A stretch of 64,000 bases of DNA from Neorhizobium sp. UBA3556 (GTDB lineage: Bacteria; Pseudomonadota; Alphaproteobacteria; Rhizobiales; Rhizobiaceae): positions 1-64,000 of the forward strand of contig DFNX01000013.1 in the NCBI GenBank assembly GCA_002376235.1, in the 5' to 3' direction. This document shows positions 1 through 8,721 of this stretch, piece by piece. The notes below the pieces were generated by a model. That model saw nothing but the letters and a program-made list of their open reading frames with translations. It was not told the origin of the DNA and did no database searches. Numbering within the stretch: position 1 is the first letter of the stretch; each line of letters starts with the position of its first letter. Made by a program: the position numbers and the translations under genes.

Positions 1-146
1 GCCCCCGCAACCAAAGATATTCATGAAAAATCCCAAGAAAGCGTCATCCCGATGGCGGCAGCAATCGCCGCTTTCCGTTTGAGCGAAACCTCGGCGTTGT
101 ATCCCTCCCGCTGCCGTAGTACCCAAGCTGTGAAAGTGAGGGAAAT

Positions 147-2003
147 ATGCAGGATATGCCAATCGGGTCAGGCATGCCGACCGGCGGCCATGTGCCGAAA
201 AATCCGGTAGAGGTGCTGCAAAGAATCTATGGTTATCCGTCCTTCCGTGGACAACAGGCTGATGTGATCAATCATGTGATTGACGGTGGCGATGCCGTCG
301 TGCTGTTTCCGACTGGTGCAGGAAAATCGCTGTGTTTCCAGATACCCGCGCTCTGCCGCGATGGGGTTGGCGTCGTCGTTTCGCCGCTAATCGCCCTGAT
401 GCGCGACCAAGTGGAGGCGCTGAAGCAGGTGGGAATCCGCGCTGCAGCCGTGAACTCGTCACTGTCGCGCGAGGCGTTTGTCGACGTCCGCCGGGATCTG
501 ACCAGCGGCGCGCTGGATCTTCTTTATGTCACGCCGGAACGGATTGTTACTCAGGGCTTTCGCGATCTGCTCGGCAATGCGAGGATCTCCCTGTTTGCTA
601 TCGACGAGGCCCATTGCGTCTCCCAATGGGGCCATGATTTCCGCCCTGAATATCGCGAGCTCGGTACGCTTGCCACTCTTTACCCCGGCGTGCCCCGTAT
701 GGCGCTGACGGCGACGGCTGATCCACACACGCGCGATGACATCATCGAACGGCTGGCGCTCGATGATGCAAAAGTGTTCACCTCGTCCTTCGACCGGCCG
801 AATATTTCCTACGAGATCGTCGAGAGAAATCAGCCGCGCCAGCAGCTTCTGCAGTTCCTCTCACGCCACAAGGGTTCGAGTGGTATCGTCTATTGCCTGT
901 CGCGGGCGAAGGTCGAAGAGACGGCCGATTGGCTGAATGACCAAGGCATCTACGCGCTACCCTACCATGCCGGCCTTGAGCGGGATATTCGCGACAGGCA
1001 TCAGGATGCCTTCCTCAAAGAGGACGAGCTCTGCCTCGTCGCCACCGTCGCTTTCGGCATGGGCATCGACAAGCCGAATGTGCGTTATGTTGCCCATCTC
1101 GATCTCCCCGGCTCGGTCGAGGCCTATTACCAGGAAACCGGCCGCGCGGGCCGTGATGGTCTGCCCTCTGAGGTCTGGATGGCCTATGGCATGGCTGATG
1201 TGATCCAGCGCGGACGGATGATCGACGGCGGCAATTCCGCCGATGAGGTAAAACGGGTCGAGCGCGCCAAGCTGAACGCGCTTCTCGGCATTTGCGAAAC
1301 GGCCGGTTGCCGCCGTCAGGCAATCCTTGCCCATTTCGGCGAGGCTCATGGGGGACATTGCGGCAATTGCGATACTTGCCTGAAACCCGTTGATACATGG
1401 GATGGCACGGAGGCGGCGATCAAGGCTCTGGCCGCTATTTACCGAACCGGCGAGCGCTTCGGCACCGGTCATGTCATCGATGTCCTGATGGGCAACGACA
1501 ACGAAAAGACCCAGCGTTTCGGCCACACGGATATGCCCGTCTTCGGCGCGGGACGCGATCTTCCCTTAAGGACATGGCAGTCGGTCTATCGCCAGCTTCT
1601 TGCTGCCGGGCTCATCCGGGTCGACCACGATGCTTTCGGTGCGCTGAAGCTCGAACCGGACGCGCGGGCGGTGTTCAGGCACGAGCGAGAAGTCCGTTTC
1701 CGTAAGGATCGGCCGACCGGCCGCAAGGCGGACAGGAATCTTTCGACAAGCGCCAAGGGTGCTCGCGCCGATCTGGACGAGGCGGATGCCGCGTTGTTTG
1801 AGGCCTTGCGCCGAAAGCGGACGGAAATCGCCAAGGAATTGTCGATCCCTCCCTATGTCGTATTTGCCGATACGACGCTGGTTGGTCTGGCAACGCTGAG
1901 GCCGACGAGCCATGATGCCATGCTGGACGTCTCCGGCGTCGGCCAGACAAAACTGGAACGCTATGGGGATGCGTTTCTCGATATCATCCGCACCCACGAA
2001 TAA
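147..2003 (+). CDS. recQ: ATP-dependent DNA helicase RecQ
   Basis: 3'-5' DNA helicase of the RecF recombination and fork-repair pathways. The 618-residue protein has the full RecQ architecture. The helicase core carries Walker A FPTGAGKS (Lys60), a DEAHC box and motif VI GRAGRDG. The RecQ-Ct zinc site follows (CETAGC...CGNCDTC, about residues 385-415), then a winged helix. A C-terminal HRDC domain (about 530-610) ends the protein. The length matches E. coli RecQ. The ATG follows a weak GGAAAT-type RBS; the first 20 residues are poorly conserved in the family, so a start a few codons downstream is possible. It appears monocistronic. Confidence 0.96.
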   Translation: MQDMPIGSGMPTGGHVPKNPVEVLQRIYGYPSFRGQQADVINHVIDGGDAVVLFPTGAGKSLCFQIPALCRDGVGVVVSPLIALMRDQVEALKQVGIRAAAVNSSLSREAFVDVRRDLTSGALDLLYVTPERIVTQGFRDLLGNARISLFAIDEAHCVSQWGHDFRPEYRELGTLATLYPGVPRMALTATADPHTRDDIIERLALDDAKVFTSSFDRPNISYEIVERNQPRQQLLQFLSRHKGSSGIVYCLSRAKVEETADWLNDQGIYALPYHAGLERDIRDRHQDAFLKEDELCLVATVAFGMGIDKPNVRYVAHLDLPGSVEAYYQETGRAGRDGLPSEVWMAYGMADVIQRGRMIDGGNSADEVKRVERAKLNALLGICETAGCRRQAILAHFGEAHGGHCGNCDTCLKPVDTWDGTEAAIKALAAIYRTGERFGTGHVIDVLMGNDNEKTQRFGHTDMPVFGAGRDLPLRTWQSVYRQLLAAGLIRVDHDAFGALKLEPDARAVFRHEREVRFRKDRPTGRKADRNLSTSAKGARADLDEADAALFEALRRKRTEIAKELSIPPYVVFADTTLVGLATLRPTSHDAMLDVSGVGQTKLERYGDAFLDIIRTHE

Positions 2004-2229
2004 TTGCCGAGATCGCTTTTCTCCAAGCCATTGCGGCGATTGCTATCGGAAAGTTTAGCGACCCTTTGAAAAGGGGGAGTTGACCTAAAGGCACTTGCCG
2101 GGAATTATCCTGCCGCTTTTACCCGATCCACGCCTGTTTATTTTCATAGCCGGCAATTTATGGAGCATGTTCAAGCTCCTCTTTCATTCGGCTTTACGGT
2201 TCAATCCACCCACAAAATGGAGAGTAAAG

Positions 2230-2889
2230 ATGAGCCTACGCATCAACGATATCGCCCCGGATTTTCAGGCCGACACGTCAAAAGGCCCGATCTCCTTTCA
2301 TGAATGGATAGGCGACAATTATGCGGTCCTGTTTTCGCATCCGAAGAATTTTACCCCTGTCTGCACCACGGAACTCGGCACGATGGCGGGCCTTGCCGGC
2401 GAGTTTTCCAAGCGCGGCGTCAAGATCATCGGCATCTCGGTCGATCCGGTCGAAAGCCACGAGAAGTGGAAGGGCGATATCCGTACCGCCACCGGCTTCG
2501 ATGTCGATTACCCGCTGATCGGCGACAAGGATCTGAAGGTCGCAAAGCTTTATGACATGCTGCCGGCCGGCGCTGGTGAAAGCTCGGAAGGCCGCACACC
2601 TGCCGATAACGCCACCGTGCGCTCGGTCTTCGTCATCGGCCCGGACAAGAAGATCAAACTGGTGCTGACCTACCCGATGACGACGGGCCGCAACTTCGAC
2701 GAAATATTGCGTGCGATCGACAGTATCCAGCTGACGGCAAAACATCAGGTGGCGACGCCGGCAAACTGGAAACAGGGCGAAGACGTCATCATCACGGCCG
2801 CGGTCTCCAACGAAGATGCCATCCAGCGTTTCGGCTCCTTCGATACGGTCCTGCCCTATCTGCGCAAGACAAAGCAGCCATCGGCGTGA
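2230..2889 (+). CDS. 1-Cys peroxiredoxin (Prx6 family)
   Basis: Thiol peroxidase that reduces H2O2 and organic hydroperoxides. The Prx6-type active site FTPVCTTEL contains the peroxidatic Cys45, and the long C-terminal Prx6 extension follows (TYPMTTGRNFDEILR, then PANWKQGEDVII). The 219-aa length is typical of bacterial 1-Cys Prx. The reading frame stays open upstream to 2095, but ATG 2230 is chosen because GGAGAG lies 6-8 nt upstream and the protein then begins at the conserved LRINDIAPDF. It is followed by a clear Rho-independent terminator, so it is a single-gene unit. Confidence 0.94.
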   Translation: MSLRINDIAPDFQADTSKGPISFHEWIGDNYAVLFSHPKNFTPVCTTELGTMAGLAGEFSKRGVKIIGISVDPVESHEKWKGDIRTATGFDVDYPLIGDKDLKVAKLYDMLPAGAGESSEGRTPADNATVRSVFVIGPDKKIKLVLTYPMTTGRNFDEILRAIDSIQLTAKHQVATPANWKQGEDVIITAAVSNEDAIQRFGSFDTVLPYLRKTKQPSA

Positions 2890-2909
2890 TTGGCCGTATC
2901 AGCAAAGGA

Positions 2910-2936
2910 AAGGGGAGCTGCGGCTCCCCTTTTTTA
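2910..2936 (+). terminator. Rho-independent terminator of the peroxiredoxin gene
   Basis: Perfect 9-bp stem AAGGGGAGC / GCTCCCCTT with a TGCG loop, followed by a run of T. It lies 20 nt after the peroxiredoxin stop and just before the end of the convergent siderophore-interacting protein gene. Confidence 0.88.
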
Positions 2937-2962
2937 TGTCCGTCGGTAAGCCGAAGCGGCGC

Positions 2963-3733
2963 TCAATCGAGCGTCTTCACACTGGTATCGGCAGCTCCGT
3001 GCGTCCAATAACCTGCTGCCTTCAACCAGGGCAGCGGGTGGTTACGGCTTGTCGTCAGATAGGTCTTGATCGCACGGGCGACGGATGCTTCGGCTGCCAC
3101 CCACACGAATGTGTCGGCCGTCAGTTCGATTGCATCGAGAGCGGTAAGGATCGGCAGCGGATCCGTCACCGTCGAAGCCGGGCGATGCACCCAATGCATC
3201 GAGAGTTTTGCGGCGCTGGCGAATGTCTGCTCCTCGCTCTTATCCGTCACTGCGCCGATAGCGGTAATCACATCGCCGGCTCTGGCTTCTTCGATCAGCC
3301 GGCCGATCGCGGGAAGCGCCGTCTCGTCGCCGATCAAAACCCATTTGCTGACGCCGGTAATGACGGCAGAGCCGCGTGGCCCGGCGATCGTCACTGTCGA
3401 TCCGATCTTTGCCGTGAGCGCCCATTTTGTTGCCGGCCCGGCCTCGTGCACGGCAAAATCCAGCACCAGTCGGCCGGTTTCATTGTCATAGGAGCGCGGC
3501 GTATAAACCCGCATTTCCATCTCGCCCGCAGCACCCGGCACCACCACCTTCACATGGTCGTCGGCACCGAGACTGGTGAAATCCGACAGGCTTTCTCCGA
3601 TGAGCGTGATGCGCAGCATCTGCGGCGTGACGCGTTCGATCTTCTCGACGGTAAGCTCGCGCCGCTTCAGTTCGTGCCGAACACGCTCGATAACGGGATA
3701 GGCAGGGGAGGGATTTTTCGCTGAAGTGTCCAT
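2963..3733 (-). CDS. Siderophore-interacting protein (FAD-binding ferric reductase family)
   Basis: Cytoplasmic flavoprotein of the SIP/ViuB family, which reduces ferric siderophores or heme with NAD(P)H. Visible features are the FAD-binding MRVYTPRSYD motif (R-x-Y-T/S type), the nucleotide-binding segment PRGSAVITGVSKWVLIGDETALPAIGR, and the family C-terminal motif YWTHGAAD. From the chosen start it is 256 aa, normal for the family. Two adjacent ATGs (3736 and 3733) follow an AGGA; the second gives better spacing. Upstream in-frame codons to 3862 lack an RBS. No siderophore genes adjoin it. Control by iron is likely from the family but no Fur/Irr box was identified. Confidence 0.85.
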   Translation of the reverse strand: MDTSAKNPSPAYPVIERVRHELKRRELTVEKIERVTPQMLRITLIGESLSDFTSLGADDHVKVVVPGAAGEMEMRVYTPRSYDNETGRLVLDFAVHEAGPATKWALTAKIGSTVTIAGPRGSAVITGVSKWVLIGDETALPAIGRLIEEARAGDVITAIGAVTDKSEEQTFASAAKLSMHWVHRPASTVTDPLPILTALDAIELTADTFVWVAAEASVARAIKTYLTTSRNHPLPWLKAAGYWTHGAADTSVKTLD

Positions 3734-3950
3734 CATTGTCCTGTTGTCTGAAATAGACCACGAGCCTGCCGGACATGACCGCACAGACCATTGGTCGCTT
3801 CCAATCAATCCTGCGCGTTGATTGACGTGAACGCTTACGTGCCGAACCTGTAAAATCGACAATATCGCAGTGACCTATCGCGGTGGCGGAAAGCAGGCAA
3901 GCCGGTGGGCGGAGAAACTTTCGTTGATTACTCAACTTATTTGATCGCCG

Positions 3951-4784
3951 TCAGCCCAGTTCGAGCGTCGTGACCCCGAAAACGCCTGCCGTGTCGAAGG
4001 AAGGCGGTGTCCCACAATACATCCGCGTTGTCTGGAAACCGCGCTTGAGACCGCCCTTTTCCAGACATGCGGAAAATGTGATCCGGCCGGCAGGAACATC
4101 GATATGGATCGTTTCACCCGCGGTCTCAGCTGCGCAGGCATATATCAATCTCATCGCTGCATCCGCGTCCACCGCAAAGAGAGGCCCGATCTTGTAGCCC
4201 TCATGGCATCGTCGCAAAACGGCATAGCCGGCAATAGCGTCGTTGCGGATGAGCAGTTTTGTTCGCCGGGGAAAAGCCAACCAGTCCCGCAGAAATTCCG
4301 GACGGTTCTCGGCAAAATGCCGCCCGTCGAACTTGGTCAGGGCCGGCAGATGGGTGTCGTTAAGTGCGCCGATCTCCGGATCGAGCCGGCCTTCCAGCGT
4401 CCCGCTCCAGCGAAACGTCTCATAGTCGGGAATAAATCCCATGGATCGATAATTGGCCTGCTGCTCCGGCACACCGTCAAGCCCGATCGTGCGGCCTTCA
4501 AGATGCGCCATACCTGCATCCCATACTCGCCGTCCGTAACCGCGCCCGCGAAAATCGGGATGCGCGATATAAAGACCGATAAAACCGAAAGCCGAACCAT
4601 AGCGAATGGCGGAAATACCGGCAGCCATCACGCCATCGACGAAACAGCCGATAAAGCCCTGTGGGTCGGCTGCCTGAAATGGTGCCGCATCTTCAAGGCC
4701 GGGGTTCCAGCCCTCGACTTTCGCCCATTCGAGAAGCGTTTCGATTTCCGGCAGATCGAGCGGGCGGATTGTTACGTCGTTCAT
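3951..4784 (-). CDS. GNAT family N-acetyltransferase (two-domain)
   Basis: Probable acetyl-CoA-dependent N-acetyltransferase of 277 aa. The N-terminal GNAT domain has the acetyl-CoA loop in FRGRGYGRRVWDAG and the following LDGVPEQQANYRSMGF strand. The C-terminal half resembles the second domain of YitH/HolE-like acetyltransferases. It is the last gene of the ABC transporter/racemase operon: its ATG overlaps the racemase stop codon (ATGA arrangement), so the two are probably translationally coupled. The acceptor is unknown. From context it may act on an amine or amino acid made or imported by this operon. Confidence 0.8.
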   Translation of the reverse strand: MNDVTIRPLDLPEIETLLEWAKVEGWNPGLEDAAPFQAADPQGFIGCFVDGVMAAGISAIRYGSAFGFIGLYIAHPDFRGRGYGRRVWDAGMAHLEGRTIGLDGVPEQQANYRSMGFIPDYETFRWSGTLEGRLDPEIGALNDTHLPALTKFDGRHFAENRPEFLRDWLAFPRRTKLLIRNDAIAGYAVLRRCHEGYKIGPLFAVDADAAMRLIYACAAETAGETIHIDVPAGRITFSACLEKGGLKRGFQTTRMYCGTPPSFDTAGVFGVTTLELG

Positions 4785-5527
4785 CGGCCGATCAGCCGGC
4801 TCGGCTCGAAAACATCCAGCATGCCCCGATAGGGTTTAGAGATCGGTGTCGCATAGGCGCCGCGCTTGGCGGTCGACAGGCCGAGCGTCACCAGAGATTC
4901 GGCCTGTTTCACCGCCGCTGCAACGCCATCCACCACCGGCACGCCGAATTCTTCGCGCAATTCCGCCGTCAGGTCCGCCATGCCGGCGCAGCCAAGCACG
5001 ATCGCTTCCGCCCTGTCCTCTTTCAAAGCGAGTGCGATCTCGCTTCGCAATCGGTCTCGGGCGTTGGAATTCGGATCTTCCAGCGACAGGACGGGAATGT
5101 CGGCGGCGCGTACCTTGCAGCGAGACGACATGCCGTAGCGATAGACCAGATGCTCGAGCGGCAGCCGCGAACGTTCCATCGTCGTCACCACGGTGAATTT
5201 CTGGGCGATGAAGGCGGTTGCTGAAACTGCCGCCTCGCAAATGCCGATCACCGGAACATCGGCAAGCGCTCGCGCCGCATCGAGCCCGGTATCGTCAAAA
5301 CAGGCGATGACGACGGCATCGATGCCCTGCCTTTCGCCTGCGGCAATTTCCTGCAAAAGGCCGGGAATGGCGAAAACCTCGTCATAATAGCCTTCGATGG
5401 AAACCGGTCCCATCGATGAGGTTACGGCGACGATTTCTGTTTCGCGGCCTGCAACGCGGCGGGCGCTGTCGGCAATCGTCGCGGTCATGCTGGCGGTCGT
5501 GTTCGGATTGACGATGAGAATACGCAT
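4781..5527 (-). CDS. Asp/Glu/hydantoin racemase family protein (hydantoin racemase-like)
   Basis: Cofactor-independent racemase of the two-cysteine Asp/Glu/hydantoin superfamily. Catalytic cysteines lie in VIACFDDTGL and VLGCAGMADL. With the start at MRILIVNPNTT they are Cys76 and Cys180, close to the Cys76/Cys181 pair known for rhizobial hydantoin racemase. That, and the N-terminal NPNTT family motif, favour this ATG over the one three codons upstream (5536). It lies 10 nt after the second permease and overlaps the GNAT gene by 4 nt. A role in racemising hydantoins, allantoin or D-amino-acid derivatives imported by the adjacent transporter is inferred. No hydantoinase or carbamoylase is in the window. 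Confidence 0.82.
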   Translation of the reverse strand: MRILIVNPNTTASMTATIADSARRVAGRETEIVAVTSSMGPVSIEGYYDEVFAIPGLLQEIAAGERQGIDAVVIACFDDTGLDAARALADVPVIGICEAAVSATAFIAQKFTVVTTMERSRLPLEHLVYRYGMSSRCKVRAADIPVLSLEDPNSNARDRLRSEIALALKEDRAEAIVLGCAGMADLTAELREEFGVPVVDGVAAAVKQAESLVTLGLSTAKRGAYATPISKPYRGMLDVFEPSRLIGR

Positions 5528-5537
5528 GGGCTGCATT

Positions 5538-6356
5538 TTACGAACGCTGTCTGCGGCTGTTGAGATGGATGATCAAGCCGAGTGTGCCGGCAATCACCAG
5601 GAAGGAAAACACCGTGGTGACCGTGCCGAGCGCGTAAAGCACCGGCGTCGTCACGTTTGTCGTCATGCCGTAGATTTCCAGCGGCAGCGTATTGAACGAA
5701 CCTGCCGTCATCAGTGTGCGGGCAAATTCGTCATAGGAAAGCGTGAAGCCGAACAGGCCGACACCGATAAGGCTCGGCGCGATCATCGGCAAAACGACAT
5801 TCGAAAATGTCTGCCATGACGAGGCTCCGAGATCCCGCGCCGCTTCCTCGTAAGCCGGCGAAAAGCGGTTGAACACGGCAAACATGATCAGCACGCCGAA
5901 GGGCAGCGTCCAGGTCAGATGCGCACCGAAGGCCGATGAATACCAGGCTGGCTGCAGGCCGAGCTGGCTGAACAGCACGCCGATACCGAGCGAAACGATG
6001 ATCGAGGGAACGACGAGGCTTGCGACCGCCAGATAAAACAGTGCCGTCGCCCCGATGAATTTTCGCCGGAAGGCAAGCCCGGCCAAGAGCGAGACGACAA
6101 CGGTCACCAGCATGACCATGATGCCGAGCATCGCCGAGCGGCGGAACGAGCCGCCGAAATCGCCCACTGCCTGGGTCTCAAACAGGTTGGCGAACCAGCG
6201 CAGCGACACGCCGTTGAGCGGGAAGGTCAGGCCGCCATTTGGCCCCTGGAAGGAGAGGATAAGGATCGCCGACAGCGGCCCGTAAAGAAACAGCACGAAG
6301 ACGGCAAAGAAGATGGCGAGAAGGTAGAACTCGCGGGAGCGCTTTTCGCGGTACAT
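5538..6356 (-). CDS. ABC transporter permease, PotC/PotI type
   Basis: Inner-membrane permease of 272 aa with six predicted transmembrane segments. The binding-protein-dependent transport EAA motif is visible as EEAARDLGASSWQTFSNVVLPMIAPSL (about residues 165-190). It pairs with the upstream permease, from which it is separated by one nucleotide, and resembles PotC/PotI/YdcV permeases for polyamines and related amines. Substrate not determinable from sequence alone. Confidence 0.9.
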   Translation of the reverse strand: MYREKRSREFYLLAIFFAVFVLFLYGPLSAILILSFQGPNGGLTFPLNGVSLRWFANLFETQAVGDFGGSFRRSAMLGIMVMLVTVVVSLLAGLAFRRKFIGATALFYLAVASLVVPSIIVSLGIGVLFSQLGLQPAWYSSAFGAHLTWTLPFGVLIMFAVFNRFSPAYEEAARDLGASSWQTFSNVVLPMIAPSLIGVGLFGFTLSYDEFARTLMTAGSFNTLPLEIYGMTTNVTTPVLYALGTVTTVFSFLVIAGTLGLIIHLNSRRQRS

Positions 6357-6357
6357 C

Positions 6358-7269
6358 TTAAAGCTCCTTGCGAATATCGACGATGCGCAGGATGCCGGCG
6401 ACCATCAGAAGCACAAGCACCAGAAGGACGACGGCATTGGCGGCGGCGGCGGGGTATTGCAAGAGCGACATCTGGTTTTTCATCATCAGCGCAACGGATG
6501 CGCTCTGGCCGCCGGACATAACCTGCACGGTGGAAAAATCGGCCATGACCAGCGTCACGACAAAGATCGTGCCGATCGCCATGCCAGGCTTAGCCAGCGG
6601 TATGATCACGTTGGAGAGGATCTGCCAGGAAGAGGCACCGGCGTCACGCGCCGCCTCGACCAGCGATTTGTCGATACGCATCAGCGTGTTGAAGATCGGC
6701 GTCACCATGAACAGCGTGTAGAGATGCACCATGGCGAGCACGACGGCGAAATCGGAATAGAGCAGCCATTCCACCGGTTCGGAAATCATCCCGGACCCGA
6801 CGAGTGTCGAATTGATCAGCCCGTTTCGCCCGAGAACCGGGATCCACGAGATCATCCGGATGATGTTCGATGTTAGAAACGGCACGGTGCAGATCAGAAA
6901 CAGCACCATCTGCATCGATGTGGTGCGGATGTGGAAGGCGAGGAAATAGGCGACCCAGAAACCGATGAAAAGCGTGATCGCCCAGACGAGGACGGCATAT
7001 TTCAGCGTGTTGAGATAGGTCTTCCAGGTAACCCAGGAACCGAGCGTTTCCGCATAGTTCATCGTCAGGAAGTCGGGATACATCTGGGCGAAATCATAGT
7101 CCCAGAAGCTGACGACTGCGATCATGATGATCGGCAAAAGAAGAAAGAAGCCGAGGATCAGCGTCAGCGGGATCGCCTGCAGATAGGAGATGACGGCAAG
7201 CGGCAGCCGAAAGCTCTGTCTGTGAACCCGCCCGGCATTTTCCGTATCCGTTTCTGTGATCGTCACCAT
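6358..7269 (-). CDS. ABC transporter permease, PotB/PotH type
   Basis: Partner permease of 303 aa with about six transmembrane segments and a long N-terminal cytoplasmic tail. The EAA loop reads VEAARDAGASSWQILSNVIIPLAKPG. A GGAG RBS lies 8 nt before the ATG. Together with the neighbouring PotC-like permease, ATPase and periplasmic protein it forms a complete spermidine/putrescine-class importer. It is separated from the upstream solute-binding gene by a strong palindromic repeat. Confidence 0.9.
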   Translation of the reverse strand: MVTITETDTENAGRVHRQSFRLPLAVISYLQAIPLTLILGFFLLLPIIMIAVVSFWDYDFAQMYPDFLTMNYAETLGSWVTWKTYLNTLKYAVLVWAITLFIGFWVAYFLAFHIRTTSMQMVLFLICTVPFLTSNIIRMISWIPVLGRNGLINSTLVGSGMISEPVEWLLYSDFAVVLAMVHLYTLFMVTPIFNTLMRIDKSLVEAARDAGASSWQILSNVIIPLAKPGMAIGTIFVVTLVMADFSTVQVMSGGQSASVALMMKNQMSLLQYPAAAANAVVLLVLVLLMVAGILRIVDIRKEL

Positions 7270-7312
7270 TGCATCGTCTCCCTGGATTTACCGGTCTCTT
7301 GTCGGAGCAAGT

Positions 7313-7374
7313 GCCCCTTATCCGCCTGCCGGCACCCTCTCCCCGCTTGCGGGGAAAGGGCTAGGGTGAGGGGC
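7313..7374. repeat. Palindromic intergenic repeat inside the ABC operon
   Basis: A 62-nt nested palindrome. The outer arms GCCCCTTA / TGAGGGGC enclose CACCCT / AGGGTG, which enclose TCCCCGC-TTGC-GGGGA. It lies between the solute-binding gene and the first permease, where REP-type hairpins often stabilise the upstream mRNA and give excess binding protein. Similar GC-rich palindromes are common between genes in Rhizobiaceae, so it is probably one copy of a dispersed family. Confidence 0.75.
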
Positions 7375-7396
7375 AGCTTTTCAGCCAAGTCGGTCT

Positions 7397-8686
7397 TTAA
7401 GCCGCGATGAACTCGTTCCAGCGGCGAACCATGTAGCGGTCCTCGTCCATGACGGAGTTCCAGCAGGCGACATGGCCCATGCGTTCCTCGAAGGAGCCGC
7501 CGTCGCGCACTGCACCGGCTTTTTCCATCACCTTGCCGTCGGGCGCGACGATGTCGCCGGCTGCGGCCTTGCCCTCGATCCAGTAGCCCCATTCGTCGGC
7601 CGACATGTGTTCCTTGGCGGTTTCCATGCAGGCGGAATAATAGCCCTGGCGGTTGAGATAGGCGCCGACCCAGCCGGACGTGTACCAGTTGATATATTCA
7701 TAGGCTGCTTCGAGCTGAGCGCCGGTCAGGTGTGCTGCGAGACCCAGGCCGCCACCCCAGGAGCGATAGCCTTCCTTGAGCGGCTGGTATTTGCAGGCAA
7801 TGCCCTTGGAACGCACGGCGGCAACCGCCGGCGACCACATGGACTGAATGACGACCTCGCCGGACGACATGAGGTTGACCGATTCATCGAAGCTCTTCCA
7901 GAAAGCGCGGAACTGGCCGTCCTGCTTGGCTTTGATGAGGAAGTCGATCGTCTTGTCGATCTCTTCCTTGGTCATGTTGCCCTTGTCGGCATATTTCAGG
8001 TTGCCCATCGCTTCCATGATCATCGCGGCATCCATGATGCCGATCGACGGGATGTTGAGGATTGAGGTCTTGCCCTTGAACTTCGGGTCCATGATATCGG
8101 CCCAGGTGGTGATTTCGCGACCGACGAGATCCGGACGAATGCCGAGCGTATCGGCATTGTAGATCGTCGGCATCATCGTGAACCACTGGGTCTCTTCCTT
8201 GGCGAACGTCTTGTCGCCCGCCTTCTCGACGAAGCCGACCGTGTGCGGCGCGGTCCCCTGCGCGATCACGCTGTCGGGCTTCAGCTTGCCGTTTTTGAAC
8301 AGCGGGACGACCTTGTCGTAATATTTCAGCTTCTTCACATCCATCGGCTGGATCACGCCGGCGGCATAGACCTTCTTCAGGATCCAGTATTCGATATCGG
8401 CGATGTCATAGGACTTCGGCTGCGTGACGGCGCGCTGGGCGGCGGCATCCGAATCGGTTGCCGTCATTTCGAGCGTGATGCCGAGATCGGCCTTGCACTT
8501 CTCGGCGATCGCATTGAGGTTCGAAACGCCGGTGCCGAACTGGCGAAGCGTGATCGGGTTCTGCGCCCAGATTGTCGGGAAACCGGTAATCGCGCCCGAA
8601 CCGGCTGCAAGGCCGGCCGCAGCCGATGCCGTCTTCAAAAGCGAGCGGCGGGAAATTCCCTTTGCCGTTTTCGTCGTCTCGGTCAT
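7397..8686 (-). CDS. Periplasmic solute-binding protein of the polyamine-type ABC transporter (Tat substrate)
   Basis: Extracellular binding protein of 429 aa, family 1/PotD-like. The N-terminus has a twin-arginine signal (SRRSLLK) followed by the hydrophobic Ala/Gly-rich segment, so export by Tat in folded form is likely. The mature part has the cluster-D binding-protein pattern of YdcS/PotF relatives. GAGGAG lies 7 nt upstream of the ATG. It sits between the ATPase and the permeases. Substrate unknown: polyamine-like amines or, given the racemase neighbour, ureido or amino acid compounds. Confidence 0.88.
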   Translation of the reverse strand: MTETTKTAKGISRRSLLKTASAAAGLAAGSGAITGFPTIWAQNPITLRQFGTGVSNLNAIAEKCKADLGITLEMTATDSDAAAQRAVTQPKSYDIADIEYWILKKVYAAGVIQPMDVKKLKYYDKVVPLFKNGKLKPDSVIAQGTAPHTVGFVEKAGDKTFAKEETQWFTMMPTIYNADTLGIRPDLVGREITTWADIMDPKFKGKTSILNIPSIGIMDAAMIMEAMGNLKYADKGNMTKEEIDKTIDFLIKAKQDGQFRAFWKSFDESVNLMSSGEVVIQSMWSPAVAAVRSKGIACKYQPLKEGYRSWGGGLGLAAHLTGAQLEAAYEYINWYTSGWVGAYLNRQGYYSACMETAKEHMSADEWGYWIEGKAAAGDIVAPDGKVMEKAGAVRDGGSFEERMGHVACWNSVMDEDRYMVRRWNEFIAA

Positions 8687-8721
8687 GTCAGTTCTCCTCT
8701 TGAGGTTTTATTGTTGTATTT

